From Paenibacillus graminis (GTDB taxonomy: Bacteria > Bacillota > Bacilli > Paenibacillales > Paenibacillaceae), in assembly GCF_000758705.1 (NCBI RefSeq), contig NZ_CP009287.1, positions 1,240,001 through 1,304,000 on the forward strand: a stretch of DNA of 64,000 nucleotides, read 5' to 3'. This document shows, piece after piece, positions 1-7,946 of the stretch (its first letter is position 1; each line of letters starts with the position of its first letter). Below the pieces are notes generated by a model. That model was not told where the DNA came from, did no database searches, and worked only from the letters and a program-made list of their open reading frames with translations. Both the position numbers and the translations under genes were made by a program.

Positions 1-867
1 GTAAGCTTGAAAAAGGATATCAGCACAGCGTATATGATGAGACTGGCAGAAGCCGGAATTCCGGTGCTGGCCGAAACGCCTCCCGCCCCGGATCTGGAAC
101 AGTTGAAGGAACTGTGGAACCGTGTGGGCAATTCTGCAACCATCCAGATTGCCGAACAGGTTATGTTTCAGCCGATGCATGCGGCAAGGATTGCGCTTGC
201 TGCCTCGGGCAGGCTTGGAACTGTCAGCCAGGCGCAGGTATCGGCTGCACACGGGTATCACGGCATTAGTCTGATCCGCCGGCTGCTCGGCACCGGCTTC
301 GAAAATGCCAGCATCCGCGCGCAGCATTTCCGTTCACCTATTATTCAGGGACCGCAGCGCAGCGGTCCCCCTTCCGCCGAAGCGAGAATGCAGAGTGTCC
401 AGACACTGGGTGCGCTGGACTTTGGAGACAAGCTGGGGGTGTTCGATTTCACCGGCGACCAGTATTTTTCGTGGATTCGCGGCAGCCGGATGCTTGTGCG
501 CGGGGAGCGGGGAGAAATTATGAACCATGATGTCTCTTGGCTGCAGGCCTATGATACACCCGTATACAGCAGGCTGCGCCGGATCGACGCTGGCCACGGC
601 GGCAATCTGGAGGGCTTTTACCTCAAGGGAATCATGCTGGACGGAGAATGGCTGTACAGGAATCCTTTTGCGCCGGCCCGGCTCTCGGAGGATGAAATCG
701 CGATCGCAGAGAGCATGATCCGGATGCAGCGGCATATCGGGGGCGGGCCATCCTTTTACAGCCTGGCTGAAGGCAGCCAGGACCAATATTTGGCGCTGCT
801 GCTGGAGCAGGCTGCCGAGAGCGGCGAAACCGTAGTTTCGCAGCGCCAGCCCTGGGCGGCGGAGTAA
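1..867 (+). CDS. Gfo/Idh/MocA-family oxidoreductase, 5' end outside window
   Basis: The frame is open to the first base of the window, so the N-terminal Rossmann dinucleotide-binding domain is missing and only about 288 C-terminal residues are seen. The visible start resembles the end of the nucleotide-binding fold of this family: a helix followed by a stretch ending in AETPPAPD, the position of the usual 'hvl.EKP' motif. It continues with an IQIAEQ..FQPMHAARIALA segment and a GRLG..QAQVSAAHGYHGISLIRRLLG stretch that begins the C-terminal alpha/beta domain. Family members oxidise or reduce sugars and inositols with NAD(P); the substrate cannot be told here. An apparent TTG start at 7 has no ribosome site and is not the real start. 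The gene is followed by a long repeat array. Confidence 0.7.
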   Translation, partial: VSLKKDISTAYMMRLAEAGIPVLAETPPAPDLEQLKELWNRVGNSATIQIAEQVMFQPMHAARIALAASGRLGTVSQAQVSAAHGYHGISLIRRLLGTGFENASIRAQHFRSPIIQGPQRSGPPSAEARMQSVQTLGALDFGDKLGVFDFTGDQYFSWIRGSRMLVRGERGEIMNHDVSWLQAYDTPVYSRLRRIDAGHGGNLEGFYLKGIMLDGEWLYRNPFAPARLSEDEIAIAESMIRMQRHIGGGPSFYSLAEGSQDQYLALLLEQAAESGETVVSQRQPWAAE

Positions 868-889
868 GCCTGCGGGCCGGAGGGACAGA

Positions 890-1080
890 AACAACAGCAG
901 AAAGGCCGTTGTTGGGGCGTCGGCGGTAGCTGCGTGGAGAAACAACGGCGAAAGGCCGTTGTTGGGGCGTCGGCGGAGGTGGCTGCGTGGAGAAACAACG
1001 GCAGAAAGGCCGTTGTTGGGGCGTCGGAGGTGGCTGCGTGGAGAAACAACGGCAGAAAAGCCGTTGTTGGGGTGGCAGGT
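890..1080. repeat. Tandem hairpin repeat array, family 1 (four units)
   Basis: Four hairpins of the form AACAACGGC-agaaag-GCCGTTGTT lie at 890-913, 941-963, 994-1017 and 1045-1068, so the spacing is 51-53 bp. Between hairpins the sequence is also conserved (GGGGCGTCGG...GGCTGCGTGGAG). No ribosome site or credible protein is encoded. Single related hairpins recur at 1619-1639, 1666-1689 and 58391-58414, so this is a dispersed element and not a local accident. Confidence 0.85.
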
Positions 1081-1141
1081 TGGGTTACGGCTGAACTTGT
1101 AGTACCTCTTATTTCAGTCGGCAATCCAATTACTGCGAAAT

Positions 1142-1556
1142 GAGGTACTTATACCTCACATTTGCTCCCTCGGGCAGTTTACAGCGAAATGAGAGGTACT
1201 AATACCTCACATTTGCTCCCTCGGGCAGTTTACAGCGAAATAAGAGGTACTTATACCTCACATTTGCTCCAATGGGCTGTTAACAGTGAAATGAGAGGTA
1301 CTAATACCTCACATTTGCCTCATTGGGCAGCAGACAGCGAAATGAGAGGTACTAATACCTCATATTTGCTCCGATGAGCTGTTTACAGTGAAATGAGAGG
1401 TACTAATACCTCACATTTGCTCCCTCGGGTAGCTTACAGTGAAATGAGAGGTACTTATACCTCATATTTGCTCCGATGAGCTGTTTACAGTGAAATGAGA
1501 GGTACTAATACCTCACATTTGCTCCAATGGGCTGTTAACAGTGAAATAGGGGCTTA
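1142..1556. repeat. Tandem hairpin repeat array, family 2 (eight units of 51 bp)
   Basis: The core GAGGTACTWATACCTC starts at 1142, 1193, 1244, 1295, 1346, 1397, 1448 and 1499: eight copies with an exact 51-bp period. In most units the full arm is AAATGAGAGGTA pairing with TACCTCACATTT, an almost perfect 12-bp inverted repeat with a 4-nt loop. The linker alternates between two versions (TTGCTCCCTCGGGCAG and TTGCTCCAATGGGCTG types). 51 bp is a multiple of three, so short open frames with a 17-residue repeat appear, but they are broken by stops and lack ribosome sites. Confidence 0.9.
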
Positions 1557-1615
1557 GCCGGAATTAGAGGCTTAATCGAAAGCTTTTATTAGAGCGCCAG
1601 CGGAGGCAGCGGAGT

Positions 1616-1690
1616 AATACAACGGAAAAGAAGCGTTGTTGGAGCGCTGCAAGGAGCAAGCCGGGAACAACGGCAGAAATGCCGTTGATA
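1616..1690. repeat. Two degenerate family-1 hairpins
   Basis: ACAACG...CGTTGT at 1619-1639 and AACAACGGCAGAAATGCCGTTGAT-type at 1666-1689 are decayed copies of the family-1 hairpin, again about 50 bp apart. They lie between the family-2 array and the 3' end of the GH20 gene. Nothing else was recognised between 868 and 1755. Confidence 0.7.
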
Positions 1691-1755
1691 TCACTAGGCA
1701 GCGGCTCTGCAGAGTAACCTGCGGAGCCCCTGCCTTAATGCCGTTATGCCTGGTG

Positions 1756-3687
1756 CTATAACGCCGCCGAATCAATCAGCTCTGCTGCCAGCCGGGTGTA
1801 CTCGGCGCGCAGCCGGACCAGCTTCGAGACGCTCTGTTCCAAGCCGCCAGTCCGGTTGCGCTGGACCCACAGCTGGCGGTAGTGATGAAGCAGGATGTCG
1901 AGGTCTTTGATCTGGCGGTGGATCAGCTCAGGCTGAAGTGTGGAGGGCCCGTCGGCCAGCTGCTTTTTGATCCGGGCCAGCTGCACAGCATGCTTTACAA
2001 AATGAATACCATTCCGGAGCTCTGCAGCAACAAGTCCGGCATCGCTGCATTCCAGCTCCGTCTGTTCAAGCCGGGCCTCGATCTCCTCTACATACTGCTC
2101 CAAATGATCGAAATGCTCCCCCGTAAGCTTGCCGACAAGCTGTACTTGCTGCAGGGGAGTACGCAGCAGCATGGACATTTCCGTATCATTCGGACGGACG
2201 ACGCCGGACTCCAGCTTGTAGTAGTTGCCAAGATCCAGCAGCAGCTGGCCGATTCTGCCCGCACGGTCGTGGAAGACGGCTGTGTTCAGGTATGCGGCCA
2301 CATCTGCCTCCAGATTGTTCTCCACATTCCAGGCGACCGCTGCACCGTAGGCAAATCCGGGATAACTGATGGGCAGGTGCTGCCAATGGCCGAAATCGCC
2401 CCAGTCAGTAATCAGATAGCCGATGGCGCCGTTGTTTTTGCCGTGGATTGCGGCACTGCGCAGATTGGCCATCATGTTGTCGCTGCGGCCCGTAAGAGAG
2501 TTCCAGGAACTGGTTCCCGGGCAGACGTAGAAAGGAATCCCCGCTTCGCGGAATTTCATTGTATCGGCTTCGAACGGGTGGGCTGCGCTGTAGCCCCATT
2601 CCATGGCAACAATATCTTTGGGAAGCTGGGGAATGAGCTCAGGATGCTGAATAATAATGTCGCCCCAGAACTGCATAGTTTTCCCGCGCTCCAGGACCAG
2701 CGCATGAATTTTCTGCAGAAAAGTCAAGTACAGCTGGCCTTTGCCATCGGCGTCTGCCGCAGGTTTGCTTTTGCCAAGCCCCAGCTCATAGGTCTCATCA
2801 CAGCCTACATTAAAGTGTTTTGACGTAAAGTAGGGAAGAAGGTCATCGTACATGGTGGCGAGCAGCTGCAGCACTTCAGGGTTTTCGGTATGGAAGGTTC
2901 CCGGGTGCATGAACAATCCCTCCGGATACATTTCGCTGTCGTACATATCCTCAGGGAGCATGAAGCCTTCCGGAATCTCAGCCAGGGCATTGAACTCAGG
3001 GCGGGTCAGCCATCCTTCCATGTGCCCAAAGCTGTTTTGGTTCGGAACAAGCTCGATATAACGTTCCTGGCAGTAGGTATCCAGCTGCAGAATTTCCTCT
3101 CCGGTTATAGGGGTTTCAAGCTCCCAGACCTGGGGAAAGGATTCATAGGCAAAGGGAGAACCTTCTATATATAACTGCAGCTGGTTCAGCTTAAGATCCG
3201 CCATGAAATCAATGATCCGGTACAGGGTTTCGAGCTTGGGGATTTTATTGCGGCTGATGTCGATCATCAGTCCTCTGGCTGCAAAGTCCGGCTGGTCGCT
3301 GATATGCAGAAACGGAAGGTTCCTGCCGCACTGCAGCAAAATTTGTTTCAGTGTGGCAGCCGCATAGTAGGCCCCTTCGGGCGAACCGTAAGTTACGGTG
3401 ATTCCGCCCTCATCCACATGGATTTCATAGCTCTGGGCAGGCATCATTGGACTATAACTAAAGTGGTAGACGGAACGGACGGATACGCGTGTGCCTACAG
3501 ACAGGGATAGGTTCAGTTGAAGGACCTGGGACAGGGTTAGCTGGAGCTTGCGCGCAGCAGGAAGAGCGGCACGGTCGGCTTCGTCCGCAAGAACGATGTT
3601 TCCCTTGGCGGGAAGATGGAACCGGCCGTCAGATACTTCCAAGACCTTTGGATTCGGAAACAGCTGCAAATGATGGTTTTCAGACAT
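1756..3687 (-). CDS. GH20 beta-N-acetylhexosaminidase
   Basis: A 643-residue enzyme expected to remove terminal N-acetylglucosamine or N-acetylgalactosamine by substrate-assisted catalysis. It has the GH20 layout: an N-terminal GH20b-like alpha/beta domain (about residues 1-130, ending SPEGAYYAAATLKQIL) followed by the TIM barrel that begins with DFAARGLMIDISRNKIP. The catalytic pair is visible as NVGCDETYELG, with D297 polarising the acetamido group and E298 as acid/base. No signal peptide is seen, so it probably acts on imported oligosaccharides in the cytoplasm. The start is supported by an AAGAGGTG ribosome site. It is transcribed divergently from an AraC-type regulator 84 bp away, which is the likely controller. 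Confidence 0.88.
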   Translation of the reverse strand: MSENHHLQLFPNPKVLEVSDGRFHLPAKGNIVLADEADRAALPAARKLQLTLSQVLQLNLSLSVGTRVSVRSVYHFSYSPMMPAQSYEIHVDEGGITVTYGSPEGAYYAAATLKQILLQCGRNLPFLHISDQPDFAARGLMIDISRNKIPKLETLYRIIDFMADLKLNQLQLYIEGSPFAYESFPQVWELETPITGEEILQLDTYCQERYIELVPNQNSFGHMEGWLTRPEFNALAEIPEGFMLPEDMYDSEMYPEGLFMHPGTFHTENPEVLQLLATMYDDLLPYFTSKHFNVGCDETYELGLGKSKPAADADGKGQLYLTFLQKIHALVLERGKTMQFWGDIIIQHPELIPQLPKDIVAMEWGYSAAHPFEADTMKFREAGIPFYVCPGTSSWNSLTGRSDNMMANLRSAAIHGKNNGAIGYLITDWGDFGHWQHLPISYPGFAYGAAVAWNVENNLEADVAAYLNTAVFHDRAGRIGQLLLDLGNYYKLESGVVRPNDTEMSMLLRTPLQQVQLVGKLTGEHFDHLEQYVEEIEARLEQTELECSDAGLVAAELRNGIHFVKHAVQLARIKKQLADGPSTLQPELIHRQIKDLDILLHHYRQLWVQRNRTGGLEQSVSKLVRLRAEYTRLAAELIDSAAL

Positions 3688-3771
3688 AGCGTGGACACCT
3701 CTTGTTCATGTAGAATATGATCATCTTCAGATTAACCATATCACTCCTGAACAAAGGGAGGAATGCACATC

Positions 3772-4626
3772 ATGTCCGAGGTCATGGATTATATGATCAG
3801 TCCGTACCCTGTGCGGATTATTGATCCCAAGGTAGAGTCCTCCAGGCTCAGGCTGAAGGCTATCCGGATAGGTCAGGCGGGTCATCTGCCGGGAAGAATA
3901 TGGTTTCGGTCTAATGTTGTATTCGAACATTGGGCCCTTGTCTATATCATTTCCGGGAACGGCACATACATGGAGAACGGCGGTAGGGTCCAGCAGGTAC
4001 GCGCCGGAAGCCTGTTTTTTTTCCGCCCGGGCTGCAGCTACAGCTTTGGACCTGCTCCGGGGGGCAACTGGGATGAATACTATATCAACTTCAATGGAAC
4101 CCGTGTAGCTGAATGGGTGGAGTCGGGACTCCTGGAGGGGGGGACCGTATTTGATGCCCATGCTTCTCAGGAACTGGCATCAGTATTCGAGCAGGTGCTG
4201 GCGCTGATGGAAGGCGGTGTCCCGGCGGATGCCGACCGGGCGGCAGCGATGCTGGAGGGGCTTCTGCTGGAGTGCTCCCTGATTACTGAGGATCATTACC
4301 GCACCCGGCAGCCTGATATCCTCCCGCTAATCCGTGAAGAGTTGAACGCCTGTATCTACGGAACGCCTGATTTATGGGGGATTGCAGCCAAATACCACAT
4401 CTCGATGTCCACGCTGCGCCGTCTTGTAAGGCGCAGCAGCGGTTACCCTTTGCATGAATATATCCACCGGCTCAAAATGGCGGAAGCGAAGCATCTGCTG
4501 CTCAATACTTCGCTGCAGGTGAAGGCGATAGCGGGAATGCTGCATTATGCCGATAATTTTTATTTTTCAAGATTATTCAAGAAATATATGGGGGTATCTC
4601 CGTTAATCTGCCGTAATAGCTTATAA
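3772..4626 (+). CDS. AraC-family transcriptional regulator
   Basis: A 284-residue protein with an N-terminal cupin-like ligand domain (HWALVYIISGNGTYMENGG, then a GSLFFFRPG turn) and a C-terminal double helix-turn-helix (about residues 185-280; DLWGIAAKYHISMSTLRRLVRRSSG, then SLQVKAIAGMLHYADNFYFSRLFKKYMGVSP), the standard AraC/XylS DNA-binding unit. I start it at ATG 3772 because the AAAGGGAGG ribosome site (3753-3761) is too close to the ATG at 3763. It faces away from the GH20 gene, so it probably senses a glycan-derived sugar and activates that gene. The ligand is unknown. Confidence 0.85.
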   Translation: MSEVMDYMISPYPVRIIDPKVESSRLRLKAIRIGQAGHLPGRIWFRSNVVFEHWALVYIISGNGTYMENGGRVQQVRAGSLFFFRPGCSYSFGPAPGGNWDEYYINFNGTRVAEWVESGLLEGGTVFDAHASQELASVFEQVLALMEGGVPADADRAAAMLEGLLLECSLITEDHYRTRQPDILPLIREELNACIYGTPDLWGIAAKYHISMSTLRRLVRRSSGYPLHEYIHRLKMAEAKHLLLNTSLQVKAIAGMLHYADNFYFSRLFKKYMGVSPLICRNSL

Positions 4627-4645
4627 TTAGCGACATGTTTCTGCC

Positions 4646-4682
4646 TAAACCGACGAAAGCATGTCGGAATTTGTGGTTTTTT
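4646..4682 (+). terminator. Weak terminator-like hairpin after the AraC gene
   Basis: CCGAC and GTCGG can pair around 4650-4670 and a short T run (GGTTTTTTA) follows near 4675. The stem is short and partly overlaps a competing CGACATG/CATGTCG pairing, so the call is tentative. Confidence 0.4.
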
Positions 4683-4683
4683 A

Positions 4684-4713
4684 TTGACATGGTCAAAAAT
4701 GGAATGTTATTAT
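4684..4713 (+). promoter_or_regulatory. Sigma-A-type promoter
   Basis: A perfect -35 TTGACA (4684-4689) and a -10 TATTAT (4708-4713) are separated by 18 bp. They lie just ahead of the small ORF at 4771. Confidence 0.6.
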
Positions 4714-4770
4714 TTAGGTAATATTAGCAGATCAACGATAGTTCTTATAGACTATGCCGGAGATGAAGCC

Positions 4771-4941
4771 ATGAGAGAATATTACTGCATCAGTTGCCGC
4801 AGTCTCCATAAGGTGGATACGCAAAACCATTCTGTACGTATTTTGTCCACCGGGTATCATATCGTTGGCGAACAACGCTATCAGATTTGTATTTGTAATT
4901 CATCCAAGTTACCTAAAACTCTGCCGACGGTGGCCGATTAG
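4771..4941 (+). CDS. Small cysteine-containing protein, function unknown
   Basis: A 56-residue ORF starting at ATG 4771 behind a GGAGATG ribosome site and the promoter at 4684-4713. The protein starts MREYYCISCRSLHKVDT and contains a C-x2-C pair and a later C-x-C pair (YQICICNSS), which could bind a metal as a small zinc ribbon. An upstream in-frame TTG lies inside the promoter -35 and is not used in this annotation. A strong terminator follows. The promoter and terminator framing make a real transcript likely. The protein family is not recognised. Confidence 0.5.
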   Translation: MREYYCISCRSLHKVDTQNHSVRILSTGYHIVGEQRYQICICNSSKLPKTLPTVAD

Positions 4942-4993
4942 ATCTGCGAATGAACGGTATGCCTTGATGACAACCATAGATTTTTGCTGCCGA

Positions 4994-5039
4994 AGCAGCC
5001 TGTTCGTATTTGCTGACAGGCTGCTTTTTGTGCGTTTTA
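4994..5039 (+). terminator. Rho-independent terminator
   Basis: AGCAGCCTGT (4994-5003) pairs perfectly with ACAGGCTGCT (5026-5035), followed by a T run. It ends the small-ORF transcript. Confidence 0.85.
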
Positions 5040-5138
5040 ATATGTGGAGTTTTTGTGAATTCGCTATCATTTGAAAATATGGGCTTTTTTCAATAAACTC
5101 CTGAAAAAAAAGCTGGAAATTATGCAACATTCATCATT

Positions 5139-5152
5139 TGTAAACGTTATCA
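5139..5152 (+). promoter_or_regulatory. CcpA cre site
   Basis: TGTAAACGTTATCA matches the cre consensus TGWAANCGNTNWCA at every position. It is centred about 57 bp upstream of the start point predicted from the promoter at 5167-5195, upstream of -35. In Bacillus this placement is used for CcpA activation (for example ackA), not repression. Confidence 0.7.
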
Positions 5153-5166
5153 TTGAAAAGGGGAAC

Positions 5167-5195
5167 TTGTTATTGTGATTTTTCTCATGTATGAT
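5167..5195 (+). promoter_or_regulatory. Promoter of the sensor kinase operon
   Basis: -35 TTGTTA (5167-5172), 17-bp spacer, -10 TATGAT (5190-5195). The leader to the kinase start is about 55 nt. Confidence 0.55.
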
Positions 5196-5257
5196 GCTTT
5201 TAAACAAAGCTTAGAATAAGCTCGCATTTTCCACAAACTGGAGAATAGGGTGGTGGG

Positions 5258-6904
5258 ATGAATATCAAAGCAACCGCGGAAGACAAAATAATAACCATTT
5301 ACAGAAACATATCTTTGTCCCTCACATCGCTGATGTACCTCTTGGACCATACGGGGCCTTCCGTCTTTTATAAATCCCTATTAATCATGGTGTTATTCTT
5401 ATTTGCACAAGTATTCTCGATTTATTACCGGAGGTTGCGTAAATGGCCGCGTGTTCTTATGCTTGCCGTAAGCATTGAGATGGCGGGGCTCATTGTTCTC
5501 ACATTGAGTACTGGCGGGTATGACAGCCCTTATAAGCTGTATGTCCTGAATCCTGTCCTCATCGCGGCAGGTTCCTTGTCTATTTATTTCAGCTGGAGCT
5601 TGCTATTCAGCTATTTTGGTGTTATTTCCGTATTTTGTTATTTTTTCTTGAACTCTTCCGGAAAAAGTTTCGCTGAAGCCGTGCTTGACAACGGCAACCT
5701 GTTTCTAGTCATGGTACTTACGGTTATAATTATGCAAATGGTTAATCGGATCAAGCGGCAGCGGGAAGCGGCCAATGCACGGACGAACGAAACCATGGAG
5801 CATATTAAGTCGCTCTATCACATTGTGGAAACCTCAAGCCAGCATGATTTCATGAACATCGGCCAGGTTATTACGGATTATGTGGTGAAGCTTACCAAGC
5901 TGGACAAAGCGTTGTTCTGGTTCGCCCAAAAGAGCGGCGAGCCCGCACCACAGAGCCGGCAGACAGGCTGGCATCAGGAGGAGGAACGGTTTCTTTTTTC
6001 AGAGCTTGAAAAACATGAGCATGAATGGCGGCTGCAGCGTGAACCGGTGTTCAAGAGCCTACCCGGACTCGGAGATTTTCTGCTTATGCCTGTTAGAATG
6101 AGTACGCGGTTCGTCGGTATGATCGGTGTAAAGCTGGAAGCATCGGAAGGCCTGGAAGGACGCAGGTGGTATATCCAGCAGCTGATGTTTCTCTCGGAGC
6201 TGAGCGCGATTATTCTTGAACGCCATGAACTTGGTGTGATTGAGAACCGGCTGATTATCACGAACGAACAGAACCGGATTGCTGACGAGATGCACGACAG
6301 TGTATCGCAGAGCCTGTTCGGAATTGTATATGCGACTCATTCGCTAAAGCAGACATGGCGGAAGATGTCCGAATCCGAGCTGGAGGAGCAAATTGAACTG
6401 ATTCATGATTCAGCTACCAAGGTGGCTAAGGAATTGCGCATTACCATTTACAGCCTCAGCTCTAAGAAGAGCGGCGGCCCGACATGGCTGGGTATGGTCA
6501 GATCACATTTGAAAAGCTTGTCCAGGCTGAACGATGTGGAAATTGAGTTAAAAATAACGGGGGATGATTTCAGTCTCCCTTATCCTTATCACAAGGCGCT
6601 CTTCCGGATTATATCCGAAGCGACAGGCAATGCCATTCGACATGGTGCTGCCAGCCGGGTGGATGTCGAACTGTCACTTAAGCCGAAATGGATCAGGCTT
6701 TCGATAATCGATGATGGTGTCGGTTTCGATACTGATCTGCTCTGGACCGAATCCGAGGATAACACCGGCGGACTAGGCATGAAGAATATGCAATACTTGG
6801 CACAGTCTTTAGGCGGTGACTTCCAGTTGTCCAGCAGTGAGAATGCAGGCACCAGAATTTTAATTTCGATACCTGTCGGCATGGCTGAACTAAAAAATGC
6901 ATAA
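5258..6904 (+). CDS. NarL-type two-component sensor histidine kinase
   Basis: A 548-residue membrane sensor. The first 175 or so residues carry about five hydrophobic segments with very short loops, so the signal may be sensed in or near the membrane. A GAF-like region follows (about 195-330; HDFMNIGQVITDYVVKLTKLDKALFWF). The HisKA_3 dimerisation domain has NRIADEMHDSVSQSLFG, with phospho-acceptor H346. The HATPase_c domain shows N and G boxes (EATGNAIRHG, DDGVGFD, GGLGMKNMQ). This architecture belongs to the DegS/LiaS/NarX class. The partner regulator starts 24 bp downstream. The operon lies immediately upstream of the polysaccharide locus, so control of that locus is plausible but is an inference. 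Confidence 0.9.
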   Translation: MNIKATAEDKIITIYRNISLSLTSLMYLLDHTGPSVFYKSLLIMVLFLFAQVFSIYYRRLRKWPRVLMLAVSIEMAGLIVLTLSTGGYDSPYKLYVLNPVLIAAGSLSIYFSWSLLFSYFGVISVFCYFFLNSSGKSFAEAVLDNGNLFLVMVLTVIIMQMVNRIKRQREAANARTNETMEHIKSLYHIVETSSQHDFMNIGQVITDYVVKLTKLDKALFWFAQKSGEPAPQSRQTGWHQEEERFLFSELEKHEHEWRLQREPVFKSLPGLGDFLLMPVRMSTRFVGMIGVKLEASEGLEGRRWYIQQLMFLSELSAIILERHELGVIENRLIITNEQNRIADEMHDSVSQSLFGIVYATHSLKQTWRKMSESELEEQIELIHDSATKVAKELRITIYSLSSKKSGGPTWLGMVRSHLKSLSRLNDVEIELKITGDDFSLPYPYHKALFRIISEATGNAIRHGAASRVDVELSLKPKWIRLSIIDDGVGFDTDLLWTESEDNTGGLGMKNMQYLAQSLGGDFQLSSSENAGTRILISIPVGMAELKNA

Positions 6905-6927
6905 ACTTTAGGCAGGAGGTCGTTCTA

Positions 6928-7563
6928 GTGAAAATCGTCATCGTTGATGATCACCCATTGGTTAGGAGAGGACTCGCGGCGGTCATTTCCATGCAGTCCA
7001 ATCTGCATTTTGCCGGCGAAGCAACGAATGGCCAAGAAGCGCTTATGATCATTGAAGAGACGCAGCCTGATCTTGTGCTTATTGATCTTAAGCTGGCCGA
7101 TGAATCAGGTCTGGATGTGATCAAAGCAGCGCGTTCGCGCGGACTCATCAGCAAGTTTATCCTGCTGACCTCTTCGGCGAGCCGGGAGGATTTCTTGAAG
7201 GCAGAAGAAGTACTGGTTGATGGTTATGTGCTGAAAGAGGCGCTGCCGGAAGAACTGCTGTTTGCCATTCAACTCGTTCATAAAGGCCGAAAGTATTATG
7301 ACCCCGGCTTGATGGAAGACAAGATGCGGATGAGCGGCAACAGTCCAACCGACGAATTGACTCCGAAAGAAAAGGAAGTGCTGATCGAGCTTGGGCAGGG
7401 GGCCAGCAACCGGGAAATCGCCTCACGGCTGTTCATCAGTGAATTCACGGTGAAGAAGCATGTAAGCCAGATTCTGGCGAAGCTTCAGGTGGCAGACCGT
7501 ACACAGGCTGCACTCTACGCCAATGCGGTAGGGCTCACGAAATACGAAATGTCATACGATTAA
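6928..7563 (+). CDS. NarL/FixJ-family response regulator
   Basis: A 211-residue regulator with a receiver domain (acidic pocket IVDDHP near the N terminus, phospho-acceptor D53 in LVLIDLKL, the conserved T/S in LLTSSAS) and a C-terminal LuxR-type helix-turn-helix (about 145-205; LTPKEKEVLIELGQGASNRE, then FTVKKHVSQILAKLQVADRT). It starts with GTG behind AGGAGGT (6914-6920) and is co-transcribed with the kinase. A strong terminator follows directly, so the two genes form a closed operon. Targets are not known from sequence; the nearest candidate is the promoter region at 7.66-7.9 kb. Confidence 0.92.
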   Translation: MKIVIVDDHPLVRRGLAAVISMQSNLHFAGEATNGQEALMIIEETQPDLVLIDLKLADESGLDVIKAARSRGLISKFILLTSSASREDFLKAEEVLVDGYVLKEALPEELLFAIQLVHKGRKYYDPGLMEDKMRMSGNSPTDELTPKEKEVLIELGQGASNREIASRLFISEFTVKKHVSQILAKLQVADRTQAALYANAVGLTKYEMSYD

Positions 7564-7592
7564 TTTCCATTAATTTAAAAATATGTTAGAAG

Positions 7593-7619
7593 CACGGACA
7601 TTGATGTCCGTGTTTTTTT
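7593..7619 (+). terminator. Rho-independent terminator of the two-component operon
   Basis: CACGGACA-TTGA-TGTCCGTG is a perfect 8-bp stem with a 4-nt loop, followed by seven T residues. Confidence 0.92.
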
Positions 7620-7681
7620 GTTGCGCTTTGGGGGCAGCATGCCCGGAATTATGAATTACGACTCAAGATAGCAGACCGATC

Positions 7682-7698
7682 TGAACAAAATCTGAACA
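7682..7698 (+). promoter_or_regulatory. Direct-repeat operator of OmpR/PhoP type
   Basis: TGAACA (7682-7687), 5 bp, TGAACA (7693-7698), inside a longer repeat ATCTGAACA at an 11-bp step. The 6-5-6 geometry is that of Firmicute PhoP boxes (TTnACA-N5-TTnACA), with one mismatch per half site. The regulator is unknown. Confidence 0.35.
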
Positions 7699-7760
7699 GC
7701 CTGGACTGCCGAAAACCCTGAGAATGTAGCGAATATTGCCACACCTTGTCAGGTTTTCCC

Positions 7761-7792
7761 AGGCGTATGGTACTAAAGTATACCATACGCCT
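7761..7792 (+). promoter_or_regulatory. 12-bp inverted repeat upstream of the polysaccharide operon
   Basis: AGGCGTATGGTA (7761-7772) and TACCATACGCCT (7781-7792) are perfect complements with an 8-bp spacer. The site overlaps the possible -10 of a weak promoter (TTGTCA at 7746, TACTAA at 7771). No T run follows, so it reads better as an operator than as a terminator. Nothing else was resolved between here and the start of the first polysaccharide gene. Confidence 0.5.
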
Positions 7793-7946
7793 ACACTTTA
7801 GGGGTAGTCTACCTTACTCGAAAGTGAAGATTAAAGTGAAGGTATGACCCATGTGGTGATCCGTAGAGATTGATAGAATAAAAGCAAGATATCTGAAACT
7901 TTCATGATTGCTTTCAGAATGCAATGAATGCGGAAGGAGGGTTACT

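Noticed and set aside
934..1143. A small basic protein over the family-1 array
   Set aside because: It lies entirely in hairpin repeats and has no ribosome site.
1162..1377. A repeat protein with 17-residue units
   Set aside because: It exists only because 51 is a multiple of three. There is no ribosome site, stops interrupt other units, and the DNA is better explained as hairpins.
1142..1556. 51-bp repeats as a CRISPR array
   Set aside because: The repeats are contiguous with no unique spacers, and no cas genes are present.
1882..2823. A 313-residue frame opposite the GH20 gene
   Set aside because: It is antisense to a gene with clear catalytic motifs, resembles no family and lacks a ribosome site; a shadow of codon bias.
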